Source: Paractinoplanes bogorensis
Lineage (GTDB): Bacteria; Actinomycetota; Actinomycetes; Mycobacteriales; Micromonosporaceae
Assembly (NCBI RefSeq): GCF_018829635.1
Contig: NZ_JAHKKG010000002.1
Location: 310,001 to 374,000 of the forward strand
Direction of reading: 5' to 3'
DNA length: 64,000 bases
The notes under the pieces are model-generated. The model saw nothing but the letters and a program-made list of their open reading frames with translations. It was not told the origin of the DNA and ran no database searches. Position numbers and translations under genes: made by a program. Below are positions 48,823 through 57,429 of the stretch, piece after piece (positions within the stretch are counted from its first letter, which is position 1; every line of letters begins with the position of its first letter).

Positions 48823-49671
48823 ATGAGTCGCGACACCGCACTCGTCTCGGCCGACTGGGCCGAGCAGAACCTCAACACCCCGGGCCTGGTCTTCGTCGAG
48901 GTCGACGAGGACACCACCGCCTACGACGGCGGCCACATCCCGGGCGCCATCAAGCTGGACTGGAAGAAGGACCTCCAGGACCCGGTCCGCCGTGACTTCG
49001 TCAACCAGGAGCAGTTCGCCGCCCTCCTCTCCGAGCGCGGCATCTCCAACGACGACACGGTGATCCTCTACGGCGGCAACAACAACTGGTTCGCCGCGTA
49101 CGCGTACTGGTACTTCAAGCTGTACGGCCACGAGCAGGTCAAGCTGATCGACGGCGGCCGCAAGAAGTGGGAGCTCGACGCGCGTCCGTACTCGAAGGAC
49201 GTGCCGGTCCGGGCCGGGACCTCGTACGTGGCGCAGGCCCCCGACCTGTCGATCCGCGCCTTCCGGGACGAGGTCGTCGAGGCCATCGGCGTCAAGAACC
49301 TGGTCGACGTCCGCAGCCCCGACGAGTTCGCGGGTCGCCTGCTCGCCCCGGCCCACCTGCCGCAGGAGCAGTCGCAGCGGGCCGGCCACATCCCGACCGC
49401 GATCAGCGTGCCGTGGAGCAAGTCGGCCAACGAGGACGGCACCTTCAAGTCCGACGAGGAACTCGCCAAGATCTACGGCGAGGCCGGTCTGGACGGCAGC
49501 AAGGACACCATCGCCTACTGCCGGATCGGCGAGCGCTCCTCGCACACCTGGTTCGTTCTGCGTGAGCTCCTGGGCCACGAGAACGTCAAGAACTATGACG
49601 GCTCCTGGACCGAGTACGGCTCGCTCATCGGCGTGCCGATCGCGCTCGGCGACGAGCCCGGGAAGGCGTGA
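48823..49671 (+). CDS. sseA: Thiosulfate sulfurtransferase (rhodanese) SseA
   Basis: 282 residues, two rhodanese domains. The N-terminal domain (VFVEVDEDTTAYDGGHIPGA) is inactive; the C-terminal domain has catalytic C233 in AYCRIGERSSHTWFVL, the six-residue active loop C-R-I-G-E-R. It transfers sulfane sulfur from thiosulfate to a thiophilic acceptor. ATG at 48823 follows GGGAG. Upstream leader contains the Cys-rich peptide; DUF1416 follows within a few bases, as in many actinomycetes. Confidence 0.95.
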   Translation: MSRDTALVSADWAEQNLNTPGLVFVEVDEDTTAYDGGHIPGAIKLDWKKDLQDPVRRDFVNQEQFAALLSERGISNDDTVILYGGNNNWFAAYAYWYFKLYGHEQVKLIDGGRKKWELDARPYSKDVPVRAGTSYVAQAPDLSIRAFRDEVVEAIGVKNLVDVRSPDEFAGRLLAPAHLPQEQSQRAGHIPTAISVPWSKSANEDGTFKSDEELAKIYGEAGLDGSKDTIAYCRIGERSSHTWFVLRELLGHENVKNYDGSWTEYGSLIGVPIALGDEPGKA

Positions 49672-49676
49672 TCACC

Positions 49677-50006
49677 ATGACGTCACCGAACATCGCGGCC
49701 GGATGCGCCGCGCCCGACCAGTCGGCCCCGATGCCGGCCAGCGTCGACCTGACCACCGAGACCGTGCTCACCGGCATCGTCTCGACCGCCGAGGGTGAGC
49801 CGGTCGGCGGCGCCTACGTGCGTCTGCTCGACTCGTCCGGCGAGTTCACGGCCGAGGTCGTGTCGTCGCCCGAGGGCGTGTTCCGCTTCTTCGCGGCGCC
49901 GGGCTCGTGGACGCTGCGCGCGCTGAGCCGCAGTGGCAACGGCGAGGCCGTCGTGGACGCCACCGTCGGCGTCAACGAGATCGGGCTCGCGGTCGCCCCG
50001 GCCTGA
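49677..50006 (+). CDS. DUF1416 protein (SseC-like)
   Basis: 109 residues. A beta-sandwich is predicted (VLTGIVSTAEGEPVGGAYVR, GVFRFFAAPGSWTLRALSRS), Ig-like as in carboxypeptidase regulatory domains. One Cys near the N-terminus (AAGCAAPDQSA). DUF1416 genes regularly follow sseA and are presumed partners in thiosulfate metabolism. ATG at 49677 fits AAGG at 10 nt; a GTG at 49668 overlapping the sseA stop is possible. Confidence 0.88.
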   Translation: MTSPNIAAGCAAPDQSAPMPASVDLTTETVLTGIVSTAEGEPVGGAYVRLLDSSGEFTAEVVSSPEGVFRFFAAPGSWTLRALSRSGNGEAVVDATVGVNEIGLAVAPA

Positions 50007-50027
50007 CCGGTCCACTTTTCAAGATCA

Positions 50028-50070
50028 AGAGCGAGTTCCCTCCGTACGCGGGAACTCGCTCTTTTTCTTT
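50028..50070 (+). terminator. Rho-independent terminator after sseA-DUF1416
   Basis: Perfect 13-bp stem AGAGCGAGTTCCC / GGGAACTCGCTCT followed by TTTTTCTTTT. The clearest intrinsic terminator in the window. Confidence 0.95.
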
Positions 50071-50109
50071 TGGTGTTTCTCCGCTGTTCCCGGTCGACTT
50101 TTGCCGTCG

Positions 50110-51363
50110 TCAGCTGCTCCCGGTCGTCACGACAACCGCGGTCGGCGGGACCTCGGGGCGACGGCGGGTCAGGCGGCGGATGCCGGTGTTGAGGACGGCG
50201 ATCAGCGGCACCGCGACCAGCGCGCCGATGATGCCGGCCAGCACCACTCCGGACGCGATACCGATGATCACCGCGAGCGGGTGGATGGCGACCGCCCGGC
50301 CCATGATCAGCGGCTGCAGCAGGTGACCCTCGATCTGCTGGACCAGGATCACCGCGCCCAGCACGATCAACGCGTAGACCCAGCCCTGATCGACCAGCGC
50401 GACCAGCACGGCCACCGCACCCGACACGCTGGCGCCGACGATCGGGATGAACGCGCCCAGGAAGACCAGCGCGGCCAGCGGGAACGGGAACGGGATGTCC
50501 AGGATGACCAGGGCAATGCCGATGCCGACGGCGTCGATGAACGCGACCAGCACGGTAGCCCGCACATAGGACCCGAGCGTGACCCACGAGGCGTCGCCGG
50601 CGTCGGCGATCGACCAGCGGGCGTTGACCGGGAAGAGGCGTACGACGAAACGCCAGATCGACCGACCGTCACGCAGGAAGAAGAAGGTCGAGAAGAGCAC
50701 CAGCAACATGCCGGTCAGCACCTCGAAGACCGTGGCCGCGGTAGCTATGCCGGTGGAGGTCAGCGACGCGCTGTGCGTGTTGATCCATTCCTGCGCGTTG
50801 TCGATGGCCTGGTTGACCTGGTCGTCGGAGAGGTGCAGGGGGCCGGTCTTGGCCCACTCCTGAATCTGCCGGACACCCGCGGTCGCATTTTGCGTCAACT
50901 GGGGCAGGCCGTCGAGGAACTGGCTGATCACCAGCGTGAACGTGCCCGCCACGGCGGCCAGCCCGCAGATCAGCACCAGGAACGTGGCCAGCGAGGGCGG
51001 CAGCCGCAGCCGCCGCAGCCAGCCCACGGCCGGGGCCAGCAGGGCCGAGAGCAGCAGGGCGATCGCCAGCGGGATGACGACGACGCTGATGATGCCGATG
51101 AACCGGAGCAGCACCCAGCCGACCAGGCCGACCACGATGAGGCGCCAGCCCCAGGCCGCGGCGATCCGCAGCGAGTGCGGCACCTCGGCGTCGTCGCGGC
51201 TGTTGGTCGAGTGGTGTACGTCGTCAGGCACCGGGGGCGGCGGGGCGAACTCGACCTCGTTGTCCGGTTCCGGCGCCGGTTCCTCGCGCGCCATCCGCAC
51301 CGAATCGCGGCCCGTTTCATAGGCGCGCTTGAGATTCTCCCGGACTCGCTGCAACCGGCTCAC
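50110..51363 (-). CDS. AI-2E family (YdiK/PerM) membrane transporter
   Basis: 417 residues. An acidic/Pro-rich N-terminus of ~75 residues precedes about eight helices. Family motifs: IPLAIALLLSALLAPAVGWL, QFLDGLPQLTQNATAGVRQI, AFIPIVGASVSGAVAVLVAL and LQPLIMGRAVAIHPLAVIIG. AI-2E proteins export quorum autoinducer, act as Na+/H+ antiporters or have unassigned roles; substrate unknown. GTG at 51363 is preferred; a GTG at 51408 is also in frame but adds Arg-rich residues into the divergent promoter region. Confidence 0.92.
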   Translation of the reverse strand: MSRLQRVRENLKRAYETGRDSVRMAREEPAPEPDNEVEFAPPPPVPDDVHHSTNSRDDAEVPHSLRIAAAWGWRLIVVGLVGWVLLRFIGIISVVVIPLAIALLLSALLAPAVGWLRRLRLPPSLATFLVLICGLAAVAGTFTLVISQFLDGLPQLTQNATAGVRQIQEWAKTGPLHLSDDQVNQAIDNAQEWINTHSASLTSTGIATAATVFEVLTGMLLVLFSTFFFLRDGRSIWRFVVRLFPVNARWSIADAGDASWVTLGSYVRATVLVAFIDAVGIGIALVILDIPFPFPLAALVFLGAFIPIVGASVSGAVAVLVALVDQGWVYALIVLGAVILVQQIEGHLLQPLIMGRAVAIHPLAVIIGIASGVVLAGIIGALVAVPLIAVLNTGIRRLTRRRPEVPPTAVVVTTGSS

Positions 51364-51431
51364 GGCATACAACCTAGTCTCCGGCCGCTCCCGCACGGTG
51401 GCCGCCACGTCGGGCGGCGTACCGTCTGGGC

Positions 51432-51770
51432 GTGAGCACCGACACCCGGACCGAGAGCGGACTGCCGATCCGCATGCTGCACGACCGTGTGCTGGTGCGG
51501 CAGGACGGGAGCGAGGGCGAGCGCCGCTCGACGGCGGGCATCGTGATTCCGGCGACGGCGTCGATGGGCCGCCGGCTGTCCTGGGCGACGGCGGTCGGCG
51601 TCGGGCCCAACGTGCGTTCGATCGTCGTGGGCGACCGCGTCCTTTTCGACCCCGACGACCGGTCCGAGGTCGAGTTGCACGGCAAGGGCTACGTGCTGCT
51701 GCGCGAGCGTGACGTGCATGCCGTCGCGGCCAGCCGGGTCGAACCGGACGGCACCGGCCTCTATCTTTGA
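51432..51770 (+). CDS. GroES-like (Cpn10-fold) protein
   Basis: 112 residues. Core of the GroES fold: IRMLHDRVLVRQDGSEGE, AGIVIPATASMG, SIVVGDRVLFDPDDRSEVEL, HGKGYVLLRERDVHAVA. The mobile loop lacks the classical IVL-containing motif of GroES, though GIVIPA is reminiscent. No groEL is nearby, so this is likely a paralogue of the main co-chaperonin. ORF begins GTG at 51432, 68 nt from the divergent AI-2E gene. Confidence 0.85.
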   Translation: MSTDTRTESGLPIRMLHDRVLVRQDGSEGERRSTAGIVIPATASMGRRLSWATAVGVGPNVRSIVVGDRVLFDPDDRSEVELHGKGYVLLRERDVHAVAASRVEPDGTGLYL

Positions 51771-51826
51771 CCTGTTGATGATCCTCCGGGACGGCCTGTC
51801 CTCGTTCGGGTGACTACTCTGGCTGC

Positions 51827-54733
51827 ATGGCCGACGTTTCGCCCGACGCTGACTCCACCGCGCACGCCGGCCCGGTCTCGTCTCCCGCTGCTTTGTCCGG
51901 GCCTCCGCCTACGCCCGTCGGGCCGGTCCCGGCCGGGGTGGTCGTGCCCGAGGCCGGACATTTCGATCCGCTCGCCCCGCTGTCGCCCGGGTCGCTGCCG
52001 GTCGCGCGCGCCCGCAAGACGGGTTGGCGGCGCTGGCTGCCCATCGCCGGGGTGGTCGCGTTCCTGCTGGCCGGCGCCATCGGCATGCTGCTGTTCCTCG
52101 GCGTCAACATGGGTGGCACCAGCCTCGCCATCGGCCTGACCGCGGCCATCGTCCCGGTCCCGCTGCTGGTCGCCAGCTTCCTGTGGCTCGACCGCTACGA
52201 GCCCGAGCCGATCAAATACCTGGCCTTCAGCTTCGCCTGGGGCGCCGCGATCGCCACCGCGGTCGCGCTGGCCGTCAACACCGGTTCGGCCCTGCTCTTC
52301 GAAAAGCTCGGCCTGCCCGACGCGCTGGTCGCGGTGCTGGTCGCCCCGTTCATCGAAGAGCTGATGAAGGCGGCCGGCCCGATCCTGCTCTTCTGGCGGC
52401 GCCGCGCCGAATGGTCCGGCATCACCGACGGCATCGTCTATCTGGGCATGTCGGCGCTCGGCTTCGCCATGGTGGAAAACGTGCTCTACCTGGGCGAACA
52501 CGGCTACGCGGCGGGCGTCGAGCAATACGGCCCGGCGACCGGCCTGCAAAACCTCTTCGCCATCTTCATCGTGCGAATCCTCTTCACCGGCTTCGCCCAC
52601 CCGCTGTTCTCGGCCATGACCGGCATCGGCCTGGGCATCGCGGCCCGCTCCGGCGACCGCCGGGTCCGCTGGCTGGCCCCGATCGCCGGCCTGCTGCTGG
52701 CGATGATCCTGCACGGCACGTTCAACCTGCTGCCGACGCTCTCGGTCAACCTTTCCCAACCCCTGATCATGCTGTACGGCTATCTCGGCTTCATGGTCCC
52801 GTTCTTCTTCGCCGTCGTCGGCTTCGCGATCGCGCTGCGCAGCTGGGAAGGCCGGCTGACCGAGCGGGTGCTGCCGTTCTATGTGCGTACGGGCTGGTTC
52901 TCACCCCCCGAAGTAGCCGCCCTGGGCAGCCTGGGCCGGCGCTATTCGGCCCGCCAGTGGGCCCGGCGGGTGGCCGGGCAGTCCGGTCAGAAGGCGATGC
53001 GAAGCTTCCAGTTCGCCTCGACCCAGCTGGCCCTGCTCCGCGACGGCATGAACCGCGGCCTCGACCGCAAACCGGCCGACATCGAACACGCCGCCGCCGA
53101 GGAACAGCGCCTGCTCGCCGAGATCCTCGAGCACCGGGCCGCCTTCACCGGCCGCGATCCGCAGGCGCCGCAGGCCTTCTGGGACGGCGACAACTACCAG
53201 ATAGCCTTCCCCGACGGCGTGACCCGCACGGTCCCACCACCGAGCGAGCCGGTGGTGCCGCTGCCGATCCGGGTGCCCGCTTACGCCGGCGCGCCTGCTC
53301 CTTACGGCTACGCGCCACAGCCCGGCCAGTGGCCCGGCGCACAGCAGCCCGCATACGGTTACACCGCTCAGCCCGGCTACAGCGGCGCTCAGCCTGGTTA
53401 CGGCGGCGCCCAGCCCGGCTACAGCGGCGCTCAGCCTGGTTATGGCGGCGCTCAGATGGGTTACGGGGGCGCCCAGCCCGGCTACAGTCCGCAGCCCGGT
53501 TACGGCGGCGCTCAGTCTGGCTACACCGCTCAGCCTGGCTACACCGCTCAGCCCGGGTACGCCCAGCCTGGTTACAGCACGGTGCCTGGGTATGGCCAGC
53601 CTGGTTACCACGCTCAGCCTGGCTACGGCCTGCCCGGTTACGGCGGCGCTCAGCCTGGCTATGACCAGTCTGGGTATGGCAGCCAGCCTGCTCAAACTCC
53701 CCAGCCGGGCAGCAACGCTCAGCCCGGCTACGGCGGCACCCATCCCAGCGACGGAGCCCAGCCGCCCGCACCCCAATCCGGCTACGGCCCCCAGCCCGGC
53801 CATGGCAATGCCCAGCCCGGCTACGGCAATGCCCAGCCCAGCTCCGGCGCTCAGCCCGGCTACGGCAGTCCCCAGCCCAGCTCCGGCGCTCAGCCCGGCT
53901 ACGGCAGTCCCCAGCCCAGCTACGACCCCCAACTCGGCTACGGCAGTGCCCAGCCTGGTCACAGCACCCACTCCGGGTACGGCCAGCCTGGCTACAGCCC
54001 CCAGCCTGGTTACAGCCAGCCTGGTTACGGCGGCCAGCCTGGTTACGGCGGCCAGCCAGGCTATGGCCAGCCGGGGTATGGCAGCCAACCTGCTCAAACT
54101 CCCCAGCCGGGCAACAACGCTCAGCCCGGCCACAGCGGCACCCATCCCAGCGACGGAGCCCAGCCGCCCGCACCCCAATCCGGCCAGGGGTGGCAGCCAA
54201 GCCAGAGCACCGATCCCGGCTACGGCACACAGTCGCCCGCGATCCAACCGAACCCCAACACGGAGCCGGGCCACAGCTCGCAGCCGACCACGCCCCAGCC
54301 CAGCCAAAGCGCACAGCCCAGCCAAGACACACAGTCGCACGCGCCTCAGCCCGGCCAAGGCACGCAGCTCAGCCCGAACGCAACCCAGCCCGACGAAGGC
54401 ACGCAGCCCGGTTACAGCTATCAGCCGGGTTACAGCTATCAGCCCGCCTACAGCTACCAGGACGGCTACAGCTACCAGCCGGGCTCAACCCACGCTGACC
54501 AGGGCGCACAGCATGACCAAAGCGCTCAGCCCAGCGACGGCGCCCAGCCGGCCCACGACAGCCAGCCGACCATCGGCGCCCAGCCCGACTACACCTACCC
54601 AGCCAGCACCGGCCAGCCGCCGACCTCCGGTTTCCCGACTCCGCCGCCCTTCGCGCCGTCGCCCGCCGATCCCGCTGCGACGCCCCCGGACCAGGACGGA
54701 CGTTCCACCAGCGAGAACCCGCCGCAGCAGTAG
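51827..54733 (+). CDS. PrsW-family intramembrane protease with a long QPGY-rich disordered tail
   Basis: 968 residues. Residues ~70–330 are the PrsW/M82 core with seven or more helices. The catalytic glutamates E177/E178 lie in [10 protein letters not shown]217-N218 in FAMVEN, H258 in GFAHPL and H296 in LHGTFN complete the site. A helical linker (340–480) leads to a ~485-residue tail of repeated [11 protein letters not shown] units, then a Ser/Gln/Pro-rich end. PrsW cleaves anti-sigma factors; the tail is far outside family length. ATG at 51827. The tail's GC-rich repeats create long open frames on both strands, which are artefacts. Confidence 0.9.
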   Translation: MADVSPDADSTAHAGPVSSPAALSGPPPTPVGPVPAGVVVPEAGHFDPLAPLSPGSLPVARARKTGWRRWLPIAGVVAFLLAGAIGMLLFLGVNMGGTSLAIGLTAAIVPVPLLVASFLWLDRYEPEPIKYLAFSFAWGAAIATAVALAVNTGSALLFEKLGLPDALVAVLVAPFIEELMKAAGPILLFWRRRAEWSGITDGIVYLGMSALGFAMVENVLYLGEHGYAAGVEQYGPATGLQNLFAIFIVRILFTGFAHPLFSAMTGIGLGIAARSGDRRVRWLAPIAGLLLAMILHGTFNLLPTLSVNLSQPLIMLYGYLGFMVPFFFAVVGFAIALRSWEGRLTERVLPFYVRTGWFSPPEVAALGSLGRRYSARQWARRVAGQSGQKAMRSFQFASTQLALLRDGMNRGLDRKPADIEHAAAEEQRLLAEILEHRAAFTGRDPQAPQAFWDGDNYQIAFPDGVTRTVPPPSEPVVPLPIRVPAYAGAPAPYGYAPQPGQWPGAQQPAYGYTAQPGYSGAQPGYGGAQPGYSGAQPGYGGAQMGYGGAQPGYSPQPGYGGAQSGYTAQPGYTAQPGYAQPGYSTVPGYGQPGYHAQPGYGLPGYGGAQPGYDQSGYGSQPAQTPQPGSNAQPGYGGTHPSDGAQPPAPQSGYGPQPGHGNAQPGYGNAQPSSGAQPGYGSPQPSSGAQPGYGSPQPSYDPQLGYGSAQPGHSTHSGYGQPGYSPQPGYSQPGYGGQPGYGGQPGYGQPGYGSQPAQTPQPGNNAQPGHSGTHPSDGAQPPAPQSGQGWQPSQSTDPGYGTQSPAIQPNPNTEPGHSSQPTTPQPSQSAQPSQDTQSHAPQPGQGTQLSPNATQPDEGTQPGYSYQPGYSYQPAYSYQDGYSYQPGSTHADQGAQHDQSAQPSDGAQPAHDSQPTIGAQPDYTYPASTGQPPTSGFPTPPPFAPSPADPAATPPDQDGRSTSENPPQQ
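53330..54100 (+). repeat. Coding tandem repeats of the PrsW tail
   Basis: Imperfect ~18–30-bp units rich in CAGCCCGGCTA-type sequence encode [10 protein letters not shown] heptad-like repeats. A 130-bp block near 53695 is nearly duplicated near 54090 (ACTCCCCAGCCGGGCA…). Likely to vary in copy number between strains. Confidence 0.8.
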
Positions 54734-55106
54734 CCACGCACACTCACCCTCACGACCGGTTCGGTCCGAGCCGTGTCACCACATGCCCACAGCCAACCCA
54801 AGCCCCACGAACGGTCCAGCCCTGGGCCGGCCCAGCACGCCATCGGCCCAGCGCACGGTCGGCCCAGCCCACGACCAGGCCAGCCCACCATCGGCCCAGC
54901 CCACGGCCAGCCCAGCACGCCATCGGCCCAGCGGACGGTCGGCCCAGCTCACGACCAGGCCACCATCGGTCCAGCCCACAGTCAGCCCGCCATCGGCCCA
55001 GCCCACAGTCAGCGCAGCCCACCATCAGCCCAGCCAGCGGTCAGGCGAGACCATGGTCGGAGCAGCCCCCGGGGTGGCCGGTTCGGACCTGGGCGCGGCG
55101 AGGTGG
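54734..55106. repeat. Gene-free region with an 80-bp period repeat
   Basis: 373 bases between convergent genes without a convincing gene. A ~49-bp sequence at 54833–54881 recurs at 54913–54961 with two differences; shorter CATCGGCCCAGC-type units fill the rest up to ~55035. The composition continues that of the PrsW tail, so it may be a decayed extension of that gene or a sequence spread by slippage. No terminator hairpin of usual form is seen. Confidence 0.7.
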
Positions 55107-56303
55107 TCAGCTGTGGGAGCCTTCGGGACGGTTGAGTCCTGTGCGGGAGGCTGGTTTGCGTCGGCCGGAGCGTGAGCGCCCGTGCCAGCCGACCGCGCGG
55201 CGCACCAGGCGCGGCGCCTCGGCATGTTCCACCCCGCTGGCGCGCAGCAGGTCGGTTGCCGTGGTTCGTACTTGCGCCACGATCACCCCGCCGGAGAAAC
55301 CGACCCCTTCCTCGTACGCCTTCCCGCACTCCGCCGCCGCCCGCAAAGCTCGCTCCCGGGCGGCTTCCGGCTCCACGCCGCGCGCCCACTCCTGGCGCAG
55401 CAGGTCGACTGCGTCCCCGAGCAACCCCACCGACACCGGCAGCACATCGGGGATCGTCTCGTCGTCGCCCAGCGCCGTGTCCGCTCGGCGGCTCATCACC
55501 CGGCAGTTCCGCAGCGCGTACGTGATGTGGCTGGCCCCGTCGACGTAGAGCGCCAGCGCCCCGCGGTTTCGCCAGCGCGCCGGTGCGAAGGCCACGTTTT
55601 CGCGCGCGGCGGTGACCGCAGCCGAGAACGCGGCGAAGTCTGCCTCGGCCTCCCGCAGGTGGGCCAGCGCGTCCTGGATCGTCTCCCGGTCCCGTTCGGC
55701 CATGCCGATCCCGACCTGGTGCAGTCCGTCGGCCAGCGCACGCAGGGCCGGGTCGGCCGCCCGGCGCACCACGTTCAGCGGGTTGAGCGGCAGCAACAGT
55801 GTCATCACGGCCAGCCCGACCCCGCCGCCGACCAGCGCGTCGAAGAACCTCGTCCAGGGCAGCCCGGTTGTCGACGTCAGCGTCGCGACCAGCACGGCCG
55901 ACGACGCCGACTGCACCACCAGTGGCGTGCCCCCGCCGACCGCGGTCGCCACCAGTACGGCCAGCAGCACGATCAACCCGATCTGCCACGGTCCGCTGCC
56001 GATGAGCAGGATGAGCGCGTCGCCGATCCCGATGCCGATGGCGACGCCCAGAACCAGTTCGGCCGTACGGCGTACTCGCTGCCCGACCGACGACGCCAAC
56101 GTGATCACGGCCGCGATCGGGGCGAAGAACGGACTGGGCCGTCCGATCACGTCGTGCGCCACGAACCACGCGATTCCGGCCGCCACCCCCGCCTGCACGG
56201 CCAGCGCCAGCCCGTACCTCGTCCGCCGCAACCCCTCCCCGAGCCCGCCGAGCGCCCGCTCCACGTTCCGCGCGATCCACCCCGGCGGCCCTGCCTCACT
56301 CAT
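55107..56303 (-). CDS. FUSC/aromatic acid exporter family membrane protein
   Basis: 398 residues. Six membrane segments in the first half (LALAVQAGVAAGIAWFVAHD, FFAPIAAVITLASSVGQRVR, ELVLGVAIGIGIGDALILLI, IGLIVLLAVLVATAVGG, SASSAVLVATLTSTT, LVGGGVGLAVMTLLLPL), then a cytoplasmic helical domain. GRPSPFFAPIAAVI and GQRVRRTAELVLGVAIG are typical FUSC motifs. C-terminal Arg-rich tail. ATG at 56303. Exports small aromatic or dicarboxylic compounds in known members; substrate here unknown. Confidence 0.88.
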   Translation of the reverse strand: MSEAGPPGWIARNVERALGGLGEGLRRTRYGLALAVQAGVAAGIAWFVAHDVIGRPSPFFAPIAAVITLASSVGQRVRRTAELVLGVAIGIGIGDALILLIGSGPWQIGLIVLLAVLVATAVGGGTPLVVQSASSAVLVATLTSTTGLPWTRFFDALVGGGVGLAVMTLLLPLNPLNVVRRAADPALRALADGLHQVGIGMAERDRETIQDALAHLREAEADFAAFSAAVTAARENVAFAPARWRNRGALALYVDGASHITYALRNCRVMSRRADTALGDDETIPDVLPVSVGLLGDAVDLLRQEWARGVEPEAARERALRAAAECGKAYEEGVGFSGGVIVAQVRTTATDLLRASGVEHAEAPRLVRRAVGWHGRSRSGRRKPASRTGLNRPEGSHS

Positions 56304-56343
56304 GCCCAAACCCTAGGCCCAGCGATGACACGGAACCCGAAAC

Positions 56344-56498
56344 GAGACAACGCCCACGCGACGCAAAGAGACAACGCCCGCCCGAAGCGAACGACCCGAC
56401 GCCCGCATGGAGCAAACGAGGCAACGCCCGCAATGGGCAAACAGAGCAAACTACGCGACGACCACGCGGCGCAACCCGGAAAGAACGACGCGACGCCC
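56344..56498. repeat. Degenerate repeats of GA-GACAACGCCC type in a promoter region
   Basis: GAGACAACGCCC (56344, 56368), GACCCGACGCCC (56393), GAGGCAACGCCC (56418) and GACGCGACGCCC (56487): copies 24–25 bp apart, then one 69 bp on. The region, between FUSC and HD genes, is purine-rich on the plus strand and carries both divergent promoters. Confidence 0.55.
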
Positions 56499-56536
56499 GT
56501 ACGAAGGCCTCAGCCAACCGGTGTCAGGATTGCCGC

Positions 56537-57169
56537 GTGGAGAATCTTGTTGAGGGGTTTCGGGATGCGGCCCGCCAAGCCGGCGCAACAGTCGGCGACG
56601 ACGACCTGGTAGCAGCGGCCGGCTACCTCCTGCAACGCTGGTCCGAACCCCAGCGGCAATATCACACCGTTTCGCACCTGCAGGCCGTTCTGGACGTAGT
56701 CGACCAGTTCGGGCAGCTGGCTCCGCATCCCGAGCGGGTTCGCCTGGCCGCCTGGATGCACGACGCCGTCTATGACCCGCGCGCGCTCGGCGACGCCAAC
56801 GAGCGGGACAGCGCCGAGTTCGCCGAGGGCCTGCTCAGCACGCTCGGCGTCCCCGATGGCAATGCCCGCGAGGTGGCCCGCCTGGTCAGCCTGACCGCCG
56901 GGCACGCCACCGAGGAGGACGACCCGGACGGCGAGCTGCTCTGCGACGCCGATCTGGCCGTGCTGGCGGGCGACGACGACGCGTACGGGAAATACACCGC
57001 CGCCATCCGCCGCGAGTATGCGCACGTCCCGGAGGCCGATTTCCGGGCCGGCCGCGCCCAGGTGCTCAAGGCCCTGCTCGAGCTGCCCTCGATCTACCGT
57101 CTCGAGCCGCTGCGCGAGCAGTGGGAGGAGCGAGCGCGGCGCAACATAGCCAAGGAGCTGGAGGGCTAG
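56537..57169 (+). CDS. HD-domain metal-dependent phosphohydrolase-like protein
   Basis: 210 residues, all helical. HD-superfamily ligands: YHTVSHLQAVLDVV (first His), AAWMHDAVYDPRA (H-D pair) and SLTAGHATEEDD / CDADLAVLAG (late His and Asp). Many bacterial members of this type are annotated as predicted phosphohydrolases with unknown substrate. GTG start at 56537. Its stop overlaps that of the convergent DUF4031 gene by 4 nt. Confidence 0.9.
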   Translation: MENLVEGFRDAARQAGATVGDDDLVAAAGYLLQRWSEPQRQYHTVSHLQAVLDVVDQFGQLAPHPERVRLAAWMHDAVYDPRALGDANERDSAEFAEGLLSTLGVPDGNAREVARLVSLTAGHATEEDDPDGELLCDADLAVLAGDDDAYGKYTAAIRREYAHVPEADFRAGRAQVLKALLELPSIYRLEPLREQWEERARRNIAKELEG

Positions 57170-57429
57170 GAAAACAGGTGCTTGGGCCGCCGCAACCCGG
57201 CGGCCCGCAACCGGGACGCCAGCTCCCGCGACGACACCAGCTCGGCACCGAGCCAGAGCGCACTCCGGAACCGGAACGCCGGAATGTCGTAATGGTCCCG
57301 GTCGAAGGCCCGCCGGGGCGCGCCCAGCATCTCGGCGAACACGTGCAGTTCCTCGTACGACAAATCGCTGACCAGGTGTGACCAGAGCCGTCCGCGCCCC
57401 GGCCACACCGGTTCGTCGACGAGGATCAA
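57166..57429 (-). CDS. DUF4031 protein
   Basis: 87 residues. Matches the DUF4031 pattern: ILVDEPVWPGRGRLWSHLVS, LHVFAEMLGAPRRAFDRDHY and C-terminal LASRLRAAGLRRP. Function unknown; small, soluble. ATG overlaps the glpD stop (ATGA), so it is translated with glpD. Confidence 0.85.
   Translation of the reverse strand: MILVDEPVWPGRGRLWSHLVSDLSYEELHVFAEMLGAPRRAFDRDHYDIPAFRFRSALWLGAELVSSRELASRLRAAGLRRPKHLFS

Noticed and set aside
53330..54100. CRISPR-like short repeats
   Set aside because: Units are directly adjacent, imperfect and in frame with the PrsW coding sequence; there are no spacers or cas genes.
52901..54358. Long repetitive minus-strand and second plus-strand frames over the PrsW tail
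   Set aside because: Repeats keep all frames open; only the PrsW frame connects to a real domain and has biased QPGY composition.
54773..55135. Candidate genes in the repeat region after prsW (either strand)
   Set aside because: No ribosome binding site, no family similarity and repeat period (80 bp) not a multiple of three, so any peptide would change frame between units.
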